Source: Bradyrhizobium guangzhouense
Lineage (GTDB): Bacteria; Pseudomonadota; Alphaproteobacteria; Rhizobiales; Xanthobacteraceae
Length of the DNA: 64,000 nt
Assembly (NCBI RefSeq): GCF_004114955.1
Contig: NZ_CP030053.1
Coordinates: 2,170,001 to 2,234,000, forward strand
Direction of reading: 5' to 3'
The notes beneath the pieces were generated by a model, which worked only from the letters and a program-made list of their open reading frames with translations, ran no database searches and was not told where the DNA came from. The translations under genes were made by a program, and so were the position numbers. Positions 53,004 to 62,062 of this stretch are shown piece after piece. How positions within the stretch are numbered: position 1 is the first letter of the stretch; each line of letters starts with the position of its first letter.

Positions 53004-53939
53004 GTGACCGACAACAGCTATCCGCGCGATCTCCGCGGTTACGGTCGCAACCCGCCGCATCCAGAGTGGCCCGGCCATGCGCGGGTCGCGGTGCAGTTCG
53101 TCGTCAATTTCGAGGAGGGCGGCGAGAACAACATTTTGCACGGCGATCGTGCCTCGGAAGCATTCCTGTCCGACGTGCTGGGCGCGCAGCCCTGGCCAGG
53201 CCAGCGTCACGCCAATATCGAATCCATGTTCGAATACGGCTCGCGCGCCGGCTTTTGGCGGCTGTGGCGGATGTTCGATGAACGAAAGTGGCCAACCACC
53301 GTGTTCGGTGTCGCCACCGCGCTGAAGCGCAATCCGGAAATCGTGGCGGCGATGAAGGAATCAGGCTGGGACATTGCGAGCCACAGCCTGAAATGGATCG
53401 AGCACAAGGACATGACCGAGGCGCAGGAGCGCGCCGAGATCGCCGAGTCCATTCGCGTCCACACCGAGGCGGTCGGATCGCGGCCGCTCGGCTGGTACAC
53501 TGGGCGCTCCTCGATCAATACCAACCGGCTACTGACGGAGGAGGGCGGCTTCCTCTATCTCTGCGACTCCTATGCCGACGATCTGCCCTATTGGGTCAAG
53601 GGCGCCAACGGCAAGCAGCTCATCATTCCCTACACGCTTGACGCCAACGACATGCGCTTCATCAACCCGCAGGGCTTTGCCGAAGGCGAGCAGTTCTTCA
53701 TCTATCTGAAGGACGCCTTCGACGTGCTCTATGCGGAAGGGCAGACCGCGCCGAAGATGATGTCGGTGGGACTGCACTGCCGCCTCGCCGGCCGGCCCGG
53801 CCGCGCCGCGGGCCTGATCCGCTTCCTCGACTACATCGGCAAGCACGAACGCGTCTGGGTGCCGACGCGGCTGCAGATCGCGCAGCATTGGCACGACAAG
53901 CATGCGCATCTTGCCGACAACGCCTTCGAGATCGGATAG
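53004..53939 (+). CDS. puuE: Allantoinase PuuE (polysaccharide deacetylase-like)
   Basis: A 311-residue protein starting at a GTG that follows the preceding stop directly. The polysaccharide deacetylase fold appears as VAVQFVVNFEEGGENN, KWPTTVFGVATALKRNPEIV, WDIASHSLKWIEHKDMTEAQERAEI, RPLGWYTGRSSINTNRLLTEEGGFLYLCDSYADDLPYWV. It closes with MMSVGLHCRLAGRPGRAAGLIRFLDYI. The TGRSSINTNRL and DSYADDLPYW motifs mark the metal-independent PuuE family, which hydrolyses allantoin to allantoate. Neighbouring HIU hydrolase/OHCU decarboxylase genes agree. Confidence 0.93.
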   Translation: MTDNSYPRDLRGYGRNPPHPEWPGHARVAVQFVVNFEEGGENNILHGDRASEAFLSDVLGAQPWPGQRHANIESMFEYGSRAGFWRLWRMFDERKWPTTVFGVATALKRNPEIVAAMKESGWDIASHSLKWIEHKDMTEAQERAEIAESIRVHTEAVGSRPLGWYTGRSSINTNRLLTEEGGFLYLCDSYADDLPYWVKGANGKQLIIPYTLDANDMRFINPQGFAEGEQFFIYLKDAFDVLYAEGQTAPKMMSVGLHCRLAGRPGRAAGLIRFLDYIGKHERVWVPTRLQIAQHWHDKHAHLADNAFEIG

Positions 53940-53946
53940 GCAATCA

Positions 53947-54834
53947 ATGTCGCGGATCGCCTTGTCTGATCTCAATGCCGCGAGCTTGGACGATTTCGTC
54001 GCCGTACTTGAAAACGTGGTCGAATACTCGCCTTGGATCGCCCAGGAAGCGGCGGCGCGCCGTCCGTTTGCCGGGATCAATCAGCTGCATGCCGCGCTGA
54101 TGGCGGCGATCCAGGCCGCCGAACCCGAGGTGCAGCTGGCGCTGATCCGCGCGCATCCCGATCTCGCCAACAAGACCCAGCGCGCGGCGGGCCTGACGGC
54201 GGAATCGACCGGCGAGCAGAACAGCGCCGGTCTCGACCGGCTCTCGGAGGCCGAATATTCTGCGTTCGAGCGCGTCAACGGCGCCTATCGCGAAAAGTTC
54301 GGCTTCCCCTATATCGTCTGCGTGCGGCGTCACACCAAGGATTCGGTGCTGCGCGACTTCGAGACGCGCCTGCGCAACATCGCCAAGACCGAGACGCGCC
54401 GCGCGATCGAGGAGATCGCCCGCATCGCAGCGCTGCGCCTCGACCAGCTCGTCGTCGCCGACGACAAGCTGAAAGTGCATGGTCGGCTTTCGACCCATGT
54501 GCTGGATAATCACGTCGGGAAGCCCGGGGCAGGGATCGCGGTGGAGTTGGTGGAGCTTGCCAGTCTCGGCGAGAGCCGAGTGATCGCTCGCAGCGTTACC
54601 AACGCTGACGGCCGCACCGACCAGCCGCTGATCGGCGGTCGCCCGCTGCCGATCGGACGCTACGAGCTCCGCTTCAATGTCGGAAAGTATTACGCGGAGC
54701 GCAACGTGCAGCTTCCCGATCCACCATTCCTCGACGAGATCCCGCTGCGCTTCGCGATCAGCGAGCCGGAAGGCCACTACCACGTGCCGCTGCTGGTCAC
54801 GCCGTGGAGCTACTCGACCTATCGCGGCAGCTAG
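53947..54834 (+). CDS. Fused OHCU decarboxylase-5-hydroxyisourate hydrolase (UraD-UraH type)
   Basis: A 295-residue protein from ATG 53947. The N-terminal half is OHCU decarboxylase: DLNAASLDDFVAVLENVVEYSPWIAQ, then LALIRAHPDLANKTQ with the catalytic His in RAHPDL and TAESTGEQNSAGLD. The C-terminal 110 residues are the HIU hydrolase (transthyretin-like): LSTHVLDNHVGKPGAG with the first active-site His, and the terminal signature HYHVPLLVTPWSYSTYRGS. The order is D then H. The two enzymes catalyse consecutive steps converting 5-hydroxyisourate to S-allantoin. Its stop overlaps the convergent xanthine-dehydrogenase-like gene by four bases. Confidence 0.93.
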   Translation: MSRIALSDLNAASLDDFVAVLENVVEYSPWIAQEAAARRPFAGINQLHAALMAAIQAAEPEVQLALIRAHPDLANKTQRAAGLTAESTGEQNSAGLDRLSEAEYSAFERVNGAYREKFGFPYIVCVRRHTKDSVLRDFETRLRNIAKTETRRAIEEIARIAALRLDQLVVADDKLKVHGRLSTHVLDNHVGKPGAGIAVELVELASLGESRVIARSVTNADGRTDQPLIGGRPLPIGRYELRFNVGKYYAERNVQLPDPPFLDEIPLRFAISEPEGHYHVPLLVTPWSYSTYRGS

Positions 54835-57557
54835 TCGCCGAACTTGTCGTGCAGGGCTGGAAACAGCCGGTCCGGCTTGAATGGCGGCGCAGTGAAGCGG
54901 ATGCCCGTGGCATCGGCGATGGCGTTGCCGAGGGCGGCCGCGACCGGATTGTACGGGCTCTCGCTCATCGACTTCGCGCCCAGCGGTCCGATGGTATCGG
55001 AGGTCTCGGCGAACAAAACTTCCGTGCGCGGCACATCCGCGAAGGACGGCAGATGGTAATCGCGGAATTTGGGATTGGTAACGCGGCCCTCTGCGTCGAT
55101 CACCATTTCCTCGTAGAGCGCAGCCCCAAGGGCCTGCGCAACGCCGCCTTCGACCTGGCCGCGGCATTGCATGGGGTTGGCGACGACGCCGGCATCGGCG
55201 GCCTGCACGCTCCGGAGAATCCTGATCTCGCCTGTGCCCTTGTTCACGGCAACACGGAAGCCCTGCACGTTGAAGCCGACCGAGCGCGGCGTTCCCTCGG
55301 AATTGCCGTGCGCGGCGAGCGGACGACCGGCCTCGCGCGCGAGCTTTGCGAGCTCGGCAAAAGACATCCGCCGCACGCCGCTGACGACGAACTCGCCCTC
55401 GAGCGTGCACGTCGCGACATCGCAAAGCCACGCGCCGGCGGCGGCGGCCTTCAGCTCGGCTGCAAGCTGCATCGCTGCGGCTTCAGTTGCCTTGCCGGCC
55501 ACGAAGGTGCCGGTGCTGCCATAGGCGCCGGTGTCGTGGCCGCCATGGGCGGTGTCGGACTGGCGCAGGCGGATCCTGTCGACGGTGGTCGCGAGCACAG
55601 TCGCGGCGATCTGCCGGTGCACGGTGCTGGTGCCATTGCCGAACTCGGCGGTGCCGACGGTGAGATCGAAACCGCCATCGTCGTTGAGCGCGATCATGGC
55701 GTCTGCGATGTGGCCGGCGGGCGGCGCGGTGTCGATCATGGTCAGTGCAATGCCGTCGCCGGTCAGCCAGTCGGGCGATAGCTCGTGTTGCGGCTGATCG
55801 GCCTGCATCGCGCGCTCGACGAGATCGATGCACTGGTCGAGCCCGTAGGAGCCGTAGAGCACGTCGTGATATTCGGATTCAGGCGGCGACAGCATGGGAT
55901 CGCCGGGCCTGACGATATTGCGGCGGCGGATCTCGTAGGGGCTGATGTTGAGCTGCTTCGCCAACTCGTCGATTGCGGCTTCCACCGCGATCACGGTCTG
56001 TGGCAAGCCATAGCCGCGAAATGCGCCCGCGGGCACCGTATTGGTGTAGACCACGAAACCGTCGACGCGCTTGTTCGGGCAAATATAGACGGCAATCGAC
56101 TCGTTTACAGCGTGAAACATCACAGAGGGGCCGTGATTGCCATAGGCGCCGGTGTTGGAGAGCACGTCGAGCTGCAGCGCGGTGAGCTTTCCTCGCGCAT
56201 CGGCGCCGGCCTTGATGTGGACGCGCATAGGGTGCCGCGTCGAGGTCGCGATGAACTGCTCCTCGCGGGTGAGCTCGAGCTTGACGGGCCGGCCGGTCTT
56301 GAGTGCGGCCAGCGCCAGGATGTCCTCGACGAACATCTCCTGCTTGCCGCCAAAGCCGCCGCCGACGCGCTCGCAGAACACGCGGACCTTGTCCATGGGA
56401 AGCTGGAAGATGTCCGAGAGCGCGCGCCGCGTCAGGAACGGAACCTGCGTCGAGGTGCGGACGTTGAGCACGCCAGAAACGTCGAGCCATGCGAGGCCGC
56501 CATGGGTCTCCAGCGCCGCATGCTGCACACGATGGCTGTGGAAGGTGGCCTCGTACGTGACCGCGGATGTGGCGAGCGCGGCCGCGACATCGCCGAACTC
56601 GCCATGAATCTCCGCGACCAGATTGCGCTGCGCGTCGGCAATGCGGTTGGCGCTGGTCCTGTCAGGGTGAACGAGCGGCGCGCCCGGCATCATCGCCTGC
56701 TCCGGATCGATCAACGCAGGCAAAATCTCGTAACCGACCTTCAGCCGGCGGCAGGCCTCCTCGGCTGCGCCTTCACTCTCGGCCACCACCGCCGCGACCC
56801 TCTGGCCGATGAAGCGGACGACGTCGTCGAGGATGCGGGTGTCCTCGGGGTCCATCCAGTCCTTCTCGTGCCGCGCCGTCGATGTCAGCACCGACGGCGC
56901 ATCCTCATGGGTCAGGATTGCGTGCACGCCCGGAACGGCCATCGCTGCCGATCTGTCGATCGACACGATCCGGGCGTGAGCGTGCGGCGAGCGCAGCAGC
57001 TTGATGTGCAGCAGGCCGTCGACTTGCGTGTCGAACGTGTAGCGCGCCTTGCCACGCACGACGTCCGGCCCTGCGGGCGCCGGCAGGCTGCGGCCGAAGG
57101 CCCTGCCGGCCTCGACATGCGCCTCGGCATTGCTCCTGCCGTGGATCGCATCCTCGATCGCGCGATAACCGGTGCAGCGGCAGATATTGCCCTTCAGCGC
57201 GGCGCCAAGGTCGGTGCGCTGCGCCTGGTTCAGCGAAGCACAGGTCACGATCATGCCGGCCGTGCAGAAGCCGCACTGGAATCCCTGCGCGTCGAGGAAG
57301 TCCTGCTGCATCGGATGCGCGCCGTCCTCGCCGCCGAGCCCTTCGATCGTGGTGACGGCGCGCCCCTCCGCGCGGAACGCGGGAATCAGGCAGCTATGCA
57401 CGGGTTCGCCGTCGAGCAGCACGGTGCAAGCGCCGCAATCGCCGGCGTCGCAGCCCTTTTTCACCCCGAAATGGCCAAGCTCCCGCAGGAATGTGCGCAG
57501 GCACTGACCGGCGCCCGGCGTTTGCGGAAATGTCGTCCCGTTAATCAAGAAACTCAT
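54831..57557 (-). CDS. Xanthine dehydrogenase-like fused FeS and molybdenum subunit
   Basis: A 908-residue protein. The first about 80 residues are a ferredoxin-like 2Fe-2S domain (KKGCDAGDCGACTVLLDGEPVHSC) and the second FeS domain follows (CGFCTAGMIVTCASLNQ...GNICRCTGY). The molybdopterin part carries GRSLPAPAGPDVVRGKARYTFD, ERVGGGFGGKQEMFVED, VPAGAFRGYGLPQ and AKSMSESPYNPVAAALGNAIADAT near the end. This is a fusion of the XdhA-like small and XdhB-like large subunits, while the FAD subunit is separate and upstream (ATGA overlap). Purine-pathway context supports a purine hydroxylase; which purine is not shown. No xdhC was seen. Confidence 0.92.
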   Translation of the reverse strand: MSFLINGTTFPQTPGAGQCLRTFLRELGHFGVKKGCDAGDCGACTVLLDGEPVHSCLIPAFRAEGRAVTTIEGLGGEDGAHPMQQDFLDAQGFQCGFCTAGMIVTCASLNQAQRTDLGAALKGNICRCTGYRAIEDAIHGRSNAEAHVEAGRAFGRSLPAPAGPDVVRGKARYTFDTQVDGLLHIKLLRSPHAHARIVSIDRSAAMAVPGVHAILTHEDAPSVLTSTARHEKDWMDPEDTRILDDVVRFIGQRVAAVVAESEGAAEEACRRLKVGYEILPALIDPEQAMMPGAPLVHPDRTSANRIADAQRNLVAEIHGEFGDVAAALATSAVTYEATFHSHRVQHAALETHGGLAWLDVSGVLNVRTSTQVPFLTRRALSDIFQLPMDKVRVFCERVGGGFGGKQEMFVEDILALAALKTGRPVKLELTREEQFIATSTRHPMRVHIKAGADARGKLTALQLDVLSNTGAYGNHGPSVMFHAVNESIAVYICPNKRVDGFVVYTNTVPAGAFRGYGLPQTVIAVEAAIDELAKQLNISPYEIRRRNIVRPGDPMLSPPESEYHDVLYGSYGLDQCIDLVERAMQADQPQHELSPDWLTGDGIALTMIDTAPPAGHIADAMIALNDDGGFDLTVGTAEFGNGTSTVHRQIAATVLATTVDRIRLRQSDTAHGGHDTGAYGSTGTFVAGKATEAAAMQLAAELKAAAAGAWLCDVATCTLEGEFVVSGVRRMSFAELAKLAREAGRPLAAHGNSEGTPRSVGFNVQGFRVAVNKGTGEIRILRSVQAADAGVVANPMQCRGQVEGGVAQALGAALYEEMVIDAEGRVTNPKFRDYHLPSFADVPRTEVLFAETSDTIGPLGAKSMSESPYNPVAAALGNAIADATGIRFTAPPFKPDRLFPALHDKFGD

Positions 57558-58384
57558 GGCGACATTGCACCCTGCAGTTCGGCGCGGATCTCCTCGGCGA
57601 GCCGCAGTGTCATGTGCTTGCGCCAGAGCGGCTTGCCATGAACGTCGGTGTGATAGAGATCGTCGGGAATCTGCTCAGAGATCGCGGTGCGAAGCGTGCT
57701 CGCATCGACCGGCCTGGGAAACGACACCTGGATCGGGCGCACGGTCGAAGCGGTCACAGTCAGCTTCAGCGCGCCATTGCCGTCGAGGCAACCGATCAGA
57801 AGCGCTGCGGACCGGCCGACCGGGGCGAGCGAGATCTGGCGAAACGCCGAGCGGCGCTTCAGCGCAGCAATCGGGATGTCGATCTGCCGCAACAACTCGC
57901 CCGGCGACAGCCGATTGCGCTGGTTGCCGGTGACGAAGTCGGTGACGGGAATCCTCTGCTCACCGTTGCCGCCGGCCTTCCAGATGGTGCAAACGCCGTC
58001 GAGTGCGGCGGCGAGCGAGATCATCGGCCCCGCCGGCAGCGACATGCAGAGATTGCCGCCCACGGTCGCCGTCTTCCAGATCTTGAAGGACGCGAGGAAG
58101 GCGCGGCAGCATTGGCCGATCAGCGGTGCCGCGAGCCAGTCGGGCGGACAGGTGAACGCATCGAGCTGCGAAATCGTGCAGGTGGCGGCGATGCTGAGGT
58201 GACCGGGCGTGATCGTCAGTGCCGGCCATCTCAGATCGGTGAGATCGATCAGCCGCGTGAGATGGACTTGCGGCTCGGAGAACAGCCACGTGCCGCCCGC
58301 GAGCCAAGCATCACCTGGCGCCCAAACTGGCAGTTCGGAACGCGTTTGCGGATGAGAGACCGCTGTGATGGTATTCAAGTCCAT
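57554..58384 (-). CDS. FAD-binding subunit of the molybdenum hydroxylase
   Basis: A 276-residue protein from ATG 58384. FAD-binding pattern: NTITAVSHPQTR near the N-terminus, DAWLAGGTWLFSEPQVHLTRLIDLTDLRW, then SFKIWKTATVGGNLCMSLPAGPMISLAAAL, which is the second FAD-binding motif (TVGGNL). Downstream is coupled by ATGA to the fused FeS/Mo subunit. The first motif usually reads GGT-x-L; here it is AGGTWLF. It would pass electrons to NAD or another acceptor. Divergent from the deaminase gene, across a 154-base gap. Confidence 0.9.
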   Translation of the reverse strand: MDLNTITAVSHPQTRSELPVWAPGDAWLAGGTWLFSEPQVHLTRLIDLTDLRWPALTITPGHLSIAATCTISQLDAFTCPPDWLAAPLIGQCCRAFLASFKIWKTATVGGNLCMSLPAGPMISLAAALDGVCTIWKAGGNGEQRIPVTDFVTGNQRNRLSPGELLRQIDIPIAALKRRSAFRQISLAPVGRSAALLIGCLDGNGALKLTVTASTVRPIQVSFPRPVDASTLRTAISEQIPDDLYHTDVHGKPLWRKHMTLRLAEEIRAELQGAMSP

Positions 58385-58538
58385 GGCTGCGACAACGCCT
58401 GCGCCGAAGTGATTTGTGTCGAGGGAAAGTCTTGCAAGACCAGCGCCAAGTAGCAACAAGAAGTAGCAGCAACAGTGCTCTGGTGATGGTCTCTGCCTTG
58501 CAGGCGCTTCGTTAACGAGGACGAGGAGAAATAGAGGC

Positions 58539-59888
58539 ATGAGCGACGCAAAGCCGATCTGGATCAGGGATCCCTTGGCGATTCTCGCTGACGGCGCCGG
58601 GCGCGGAATCGTCGTGAGGGATGGTCGTATCGTCGAACTGGTGCCCGCAGGCGGGACACCTGTGACCGCAGACGTCACCGTGTTCGATGCGAGCGAGCAT
58701 GTCGTGCTGCCGGGCCTTATCAACACCCATCATCATTTTTATCAGACGCTGACGCGGGCGCTGCCGGCGGCGATGGACCGCGAGTTGTTTCCTTGGCTTC
58801 AGGCACTCTATCCTGTATGGGCGAGGATGACGCCCGAGGCGCTCGAGCTCGGCGTCACCGTGGCGATGTCGGAGCTGCTGCTCTCGGGCTGCACCACCAT
58901 GACGGATCATCATTACGTCTTCCCGGCGGGGCTCGAAGAGTCCGTGGATATCGAGGTCGGCGCCGCAAAGCGGCTCGGCGTGCGCGTGTTGCTGACGCGC
59001 GGCTCGATGAACCTGTCGCAGCGCGATGGCGGCTTGCCGCCCGACAGCGTCGTGCAGGACGAGGACACCATCCTCGCCGACAGCGCGCGCGTAGTCGGCA
59101 AGCACCACCAGCGCGGTGCGGATGCGATGGTGCAGATCGCGCTCGCGCCATGCTCGCCGTTCTCGGTGACGACATCACTCATGCGCGCCACCGCCGACCT
59201 CGCCGCCAAGCTCGACGTGCGTCTGCACACCCATCTGGCCGAGACCGAGGATGAGAACAGATTCTGCCAGCAGATGTATGGCTGCCGCCCGCTCGACTAT
59301 TTAGAGCAATGCGGCTGGCTCAATGCGCGGACCTGGCTCGCGCACGGCATCTTTTTCAACGCCGACGAGATCAAGCGGCTCGGCAAGGCCAGGACCACCA
59401 TCAGCCATTGCGCGTGCAGCAACCAGTTGCTGGCGTCGGGCTGCTGCCCGGTTTGCGAGATGGAAGAGGCGGGCGTCGGGATCGGCATCGGCGTCGACGG
59501 CTCGGCCTCCAATGACGGATCGAACCTGATGCAGGAGGTGCGCGCGGCCTTCCTGCTGCAGCGGGCGCGCTATGGCGTGACCAAGGTCAGCCACAAGGAT
59601 GCGCTGCGCTGGGCCACAAAAGGTTCGGCAGCCTGTGTCGGCCGTCCGGAGCTCGGCGAGATCGCGGTCGGCAAGGCCGCCGACCTCGCGCTGTTCAAGC
59701 TGGATGAGCTTCGCTTCTCCGGCCATGGCGATCCCCTGGCCGCGCTGGTGCTGTGCGGGGCGCATCGGGCTGACAGGGTGATGGTGGCAGGGAACTGGGC
59801 CGTGGTCGACGGCGCAGTCCCGGGATTGGACGTTCCGGACCTGATCCGCCGGCACAGCGCCGCGGCGCGGGCCATGCAGGCGGGATAG
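58539..59888 (+). CDS. 8-oxoguanine deaminase-like amidohydrolase
   Basis: A 449-residue amidohydrolase. Metal motif LPGLINTHHHFYQTLTRALP, then TTMTDHHYVFPAGLEESVDIEV, second metal His in LHTHLAETEDE, later His in LAHGIFFNADEI and SHCACSNQLLASGCCPVCEMEEAG, and final Asp in GIGVDGSASNDGSNLMQE. The HHHFYQTLTR and VDGSASND stretches are those of 8-oxoguanine deaminases and the related hydroxydechloroatrazine hydrolases. Purine cluster context favours deamination of a purine (guanine or 8-oxoguanine). It is divergent from the molybdenum hydroxylase genes. Confidence 0.92.
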   Translation: MSDAKPIWIRDPLAILADGAGRGIVVRDGRIVELVPAGGTPVTADVTVFDASEHVVLPGLINTHHHFYQTLTRALPAAMDRELFPWLQALYPVWARMTPEALELGVTVAMSELLLSGCTTMTDHHYVFPAGLEESVDIEVGAAKRLGVRVLLTRGSMNLSQRDGGLPPDSVVQDEDTILADSARVVGKHHQRGADAMVQIALAPCSPFSVTTSLMRATADLAAKLDVRLHTHLAETEDENRFCQQMYGCRPLDYLEQCGWLNARTWLAHGIFFNADEIKRLGKARTTISHCACSNQLLASGCCPVCEMEEAGVGIGIGVDGSASNDGSNLMQEVRAAFLLQRARYGVTKVSHKDALRWATKGSAACVGRPELGEIAVGKAADLALFKLDELRFSGHGDPLAALVLCGAHRADRVMVAGNWAVVDGAVPGLDVPDLIRRHSAAARAMQAG

Positions 59889-59896
59889 GACAGAAA

Positions 59897-59939
59897 GAGG
59901 GGGCGGCCACAAGTGCCGGGTGCTTCTGGCCACCCCCTC
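59897..59939. terminator. Bidirectional terminator between deaminase and BMP genes
   Basis: GAGGGGGCGGCCA (59897-59909) pairs with TGGCCACCCCCTC (59927-59939) with one mismatch, loop of 17 bases. A second small hairpin (CCTCCTCC..GGAGGAG) follows to about 59960. It lies between convergent genes. Confidence 0.7.
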
Positions 59940-59988
59940 CGAACCTCCTCCGGGAGGAGCAGGTGATTTAGACGATGCAAGAAGCGTG

Positions 59989-61068
59989 CTACTTGCCCGG
60001 CAGCTTGTCGTCGATGCCCTTGACGTAGAAATTCATGCCGAGGATCTGGCCGTCGGCGAGGTTGGCGCCGCCCTTGCACTCGATCTCCTTGCCGTCCTGC
60101 CCAATCACCGGGCACTTGAACGGATGCAAGGTGCCGGCCGTGATGGCGGCTTGGGCATCCTCGGCGATCTTTTTCACGTCGTCCGGCATGTTGGTATAAG
60201 GCGCCATCGCGAACATGTGGCTGTCGAGGCCGCCGTAGGTGTCCTCCGACTTCCAGGTACCGTCGAGCTCGGCCTTGACGCGGGCGATGTAGTAGGGGGC
60301 CCAGGTGTCGAGGATCGAGGTCAGCTGGGTCTTGGGCCCGAACTTGATCATCTCGGAGTCCTGGCCGAAGGCGAGCTTGCCGCGTTCGCTGGCAATCTGC
60401 ATCGCCGCGGGCGAATCCGTATGCTGCATGATCACGTCGGCGCCCTGGTCGATCAGCGCCTTGGCGGCGTCGGCTTCCTTGCCCGGATCGAACCAGGTGT
60501 TGGCCCAGATGATCTTGACCTTGATGTTCGGGTTGATGCTCTGCGCCGCGATCATCGTCGCGTTGATGCCGGAGACGACCTCGGGAATCGGGAACGAGCC
60601 GATATAGCCGAGCACGCCCGACTTCGACATCTTGGCCGCGATCAGGCCTTGAATGTAGCGGCCCTGATACCATTTCGACGAATAAGTCGACATATTCTTG
60701 TCGCGCTTGTAGCCGGTCGCGTGCTCGAAATGCACGTTCGGATACTTCTTGGCGACCTTCAGCGTCGGATCCATGTAGCCGAACGACGTCGTGAAGATCA
60801 GCTTGTTGCCGGCGCGGACGAGCTGCTCGATGGCACGCTCGGCGTCGGGGCCTTCTGGGACGTTTTCGAGATAGGTGGTCTCGATCTTGTCGCCGAACTC
60901 CTTCACCAGCGCCTGGCGGGCGAGCTCATGCTGGTAGGTCCAACCGAGATCGCCGATCGGGCCGAGGTAGATGAAGCCGACTTTCAGCTTGTCGGCGGCG
61001 GAAGCTGCGCTGACGCTTCCGGCAAGCAGAAGGCCGGCAGCCAGCGCAAGAAGTGATTTCCTCATCAT
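59989..61068 (-). CDS. BMP-family nucleoside/purine ABC substrate-binding lipoprotein-like protein
   Basis: About 359 residues from ATG 61068 (MMRKSLLALAAG; ribosome binding site GGAGA). Signal peptide ends near AASAAD. The mature part starts KLKVGFIYLGPIGDLGWTYQHELAR, and continues LIFTTSFGYMDPTLKVAKKYPNVHFEHATGYKR, IGSFPIPEVVSGINATMIAAQSINPNI, IIWANTWFDPGKEADAAKAL and QGADVIMQHTDSPAAMQ, the layout of BMP family proteins such as PnrA and YufN. It precedes two permeases and an ATPase gene transcribed in the same direction. Purine-nucleoside or base import is likely because of the catabolic genes next to it. Confidence 0.92.
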   Translation of the reverse strand: MMRKSLLALAAGLLLAGSVSAASAADKLKVGFIYLGPIGDLGWTYQHELARQALVKEFGDKIETTYLENVPEGPDAERAIEQLVRAGNKLIFTTSFGYMDPTLKVAKKYPNVHFEHATGYKRDKNMSTYSSKWYQGRYIQGLIAAKMSKSGVLGYIGSFPIPEVVSGINATMIAAQSINPNIKVKIIWANTWFDPGKEADAAKALIDQGADVIMQHTDSPAAMQIASERGKLAFGQDSEMIKFGPKTQLTSILDTWAPYYIARVKAELDGTWKSEDTYGGLDSHMFAMAPYTNMPDDVKKIAEDAQAAITAGTLHPFKCPVIGQDGKEIECKGGANLADGQILGMNFYVKGIDDKLPGK

Positions 61069-61144
61069 CAATCTCCAAACATCAGGGGAAAGCCACGATC
61101 CGCAACTTGCGCGCCCCATCGCGCATGCTGCGAAAACCAAAACT

Positions 61145-62062
61145 CTAGCGGTCAGGCACGAACACGGTGCCGAGCGCGGCCGGCGCGGTTGAGCCGCCTG
61201 TGCGCGCGCGGGAGAGCAGGACCAGCACGATGACTGTCGCCAGATACGGCAGCGCCGACATGAACTGCGAGGGAATGCCGACGCCCCAGCCCTGCGCATG
61301 CAATTGCAGGATGGTCACCGCGCCGAACAGGTAAGCGCCGACCACGAGCCGGCCCGGCCGCCAGGATGCGAACACGACCAGTGCGAGCGCGATCCAGCCG
61401 CGGCCCGCGGTCATGCCGGGAATGAAGAATGGCGTATAGGCGAGCGGCAGATAGGCGCCGGCAAGACCCGCGCAGGCGCCACCGAACATCACGGCAAGGG
61501 TGCGGATGCGCAGCACGGGATAGCCGAGCGCGTGCGCGGAAACGTGATTGTCGCCGCAGGCGCGCAGGATCAATCCCGCCCGCGTCCGGTACAGGAACCA
61601 CCACACGCCGATGATGAGAGCGATCGAGAAATAGACGAAAGCGTCCTCTCCGAACAGCACGCGGCCGATCAGCGGAATGTCAGTGAGGCCGGGAATGTAG
61701 AGGTGTGCGGCCGGCGTCAGGCGTTCGCCAACGAAGCCGGCGCCGATCAGACCCGACAGGCCGATGCCGAAAATGGTCAGCGCCAAACCCGTAGCGACCT
61801 GGTTGACGGCGAGGCCGAGTGCCATCAGCGCGAAGACCAGGGACATCAGCACTCCCGCGATGATGCCGAACACCGCGCCGATGAAGATTGATCCGCTGAG
61901 CCATGCGCCGCCGAAGCCGCAGGCGGCGCCGACGATCATCATGCCCTCGACGCCGAGATTGAGCACGCCGGACCGCTCGGTGACGAGCTCGCCGGTTGCC
62001 GCGATCAGCAGCGGTGTCGAGGCGGCGAGCACCGACAGGATGATGGCTTCAACCAGCTCCAC
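61145..62062 (-). CDS. Nucleoside/purine ABC transporter permease (YufQ/NupQ-like)
   Basis: A 305-residue membrane protein from a GTG at 62062. It contains VLAASTPLLIAATGELVTERSGVLNLGVEGMMIVGAACG, the family opening, and about eight further hydrophobic segments, for example LALVVFASWRPGRLVVGAYLFGAVTILQL. The start overlaps the previous permease stop by 14 bases. The binding-protein gene follows 76 bases after its stop. It forms the second transmembrane subunit of the importer. Confidence 0.92.
   Translation of the reverse strand: MELVEAIILSVLAASTPLLIAATGELVTERSGVLNLGVEGMMIVGAACGFGGAWLSGSIFIGAVFGIIAGVLMSLVFALMALGLAVNQVATGLALTIFGIGLSGLIGAGFVGERLTPAAHLYIPGLTDIPLIGRVLFGEDAFVYFSIALIIGVWWFLYRTRAGLILRACGDNHVSAHALGYPVLRIRTLAVMFGGACAGLAGAYLPLAYTPFFIPGMTAGRGWIALALVVFASWRPGRLVVGAYLFGAVTILQLHAQGWGVGIPSQFMSALPYLATVIVLVLLSRARTGGSTAPAALGTVFVPDR

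Noticed and set aside
55785..57641. 618-codon open frame antisense to the molybdenum hydroxylase
   Set aside because: Antisense artefact; FeS and Mo-binding motifs lie on the other strand.
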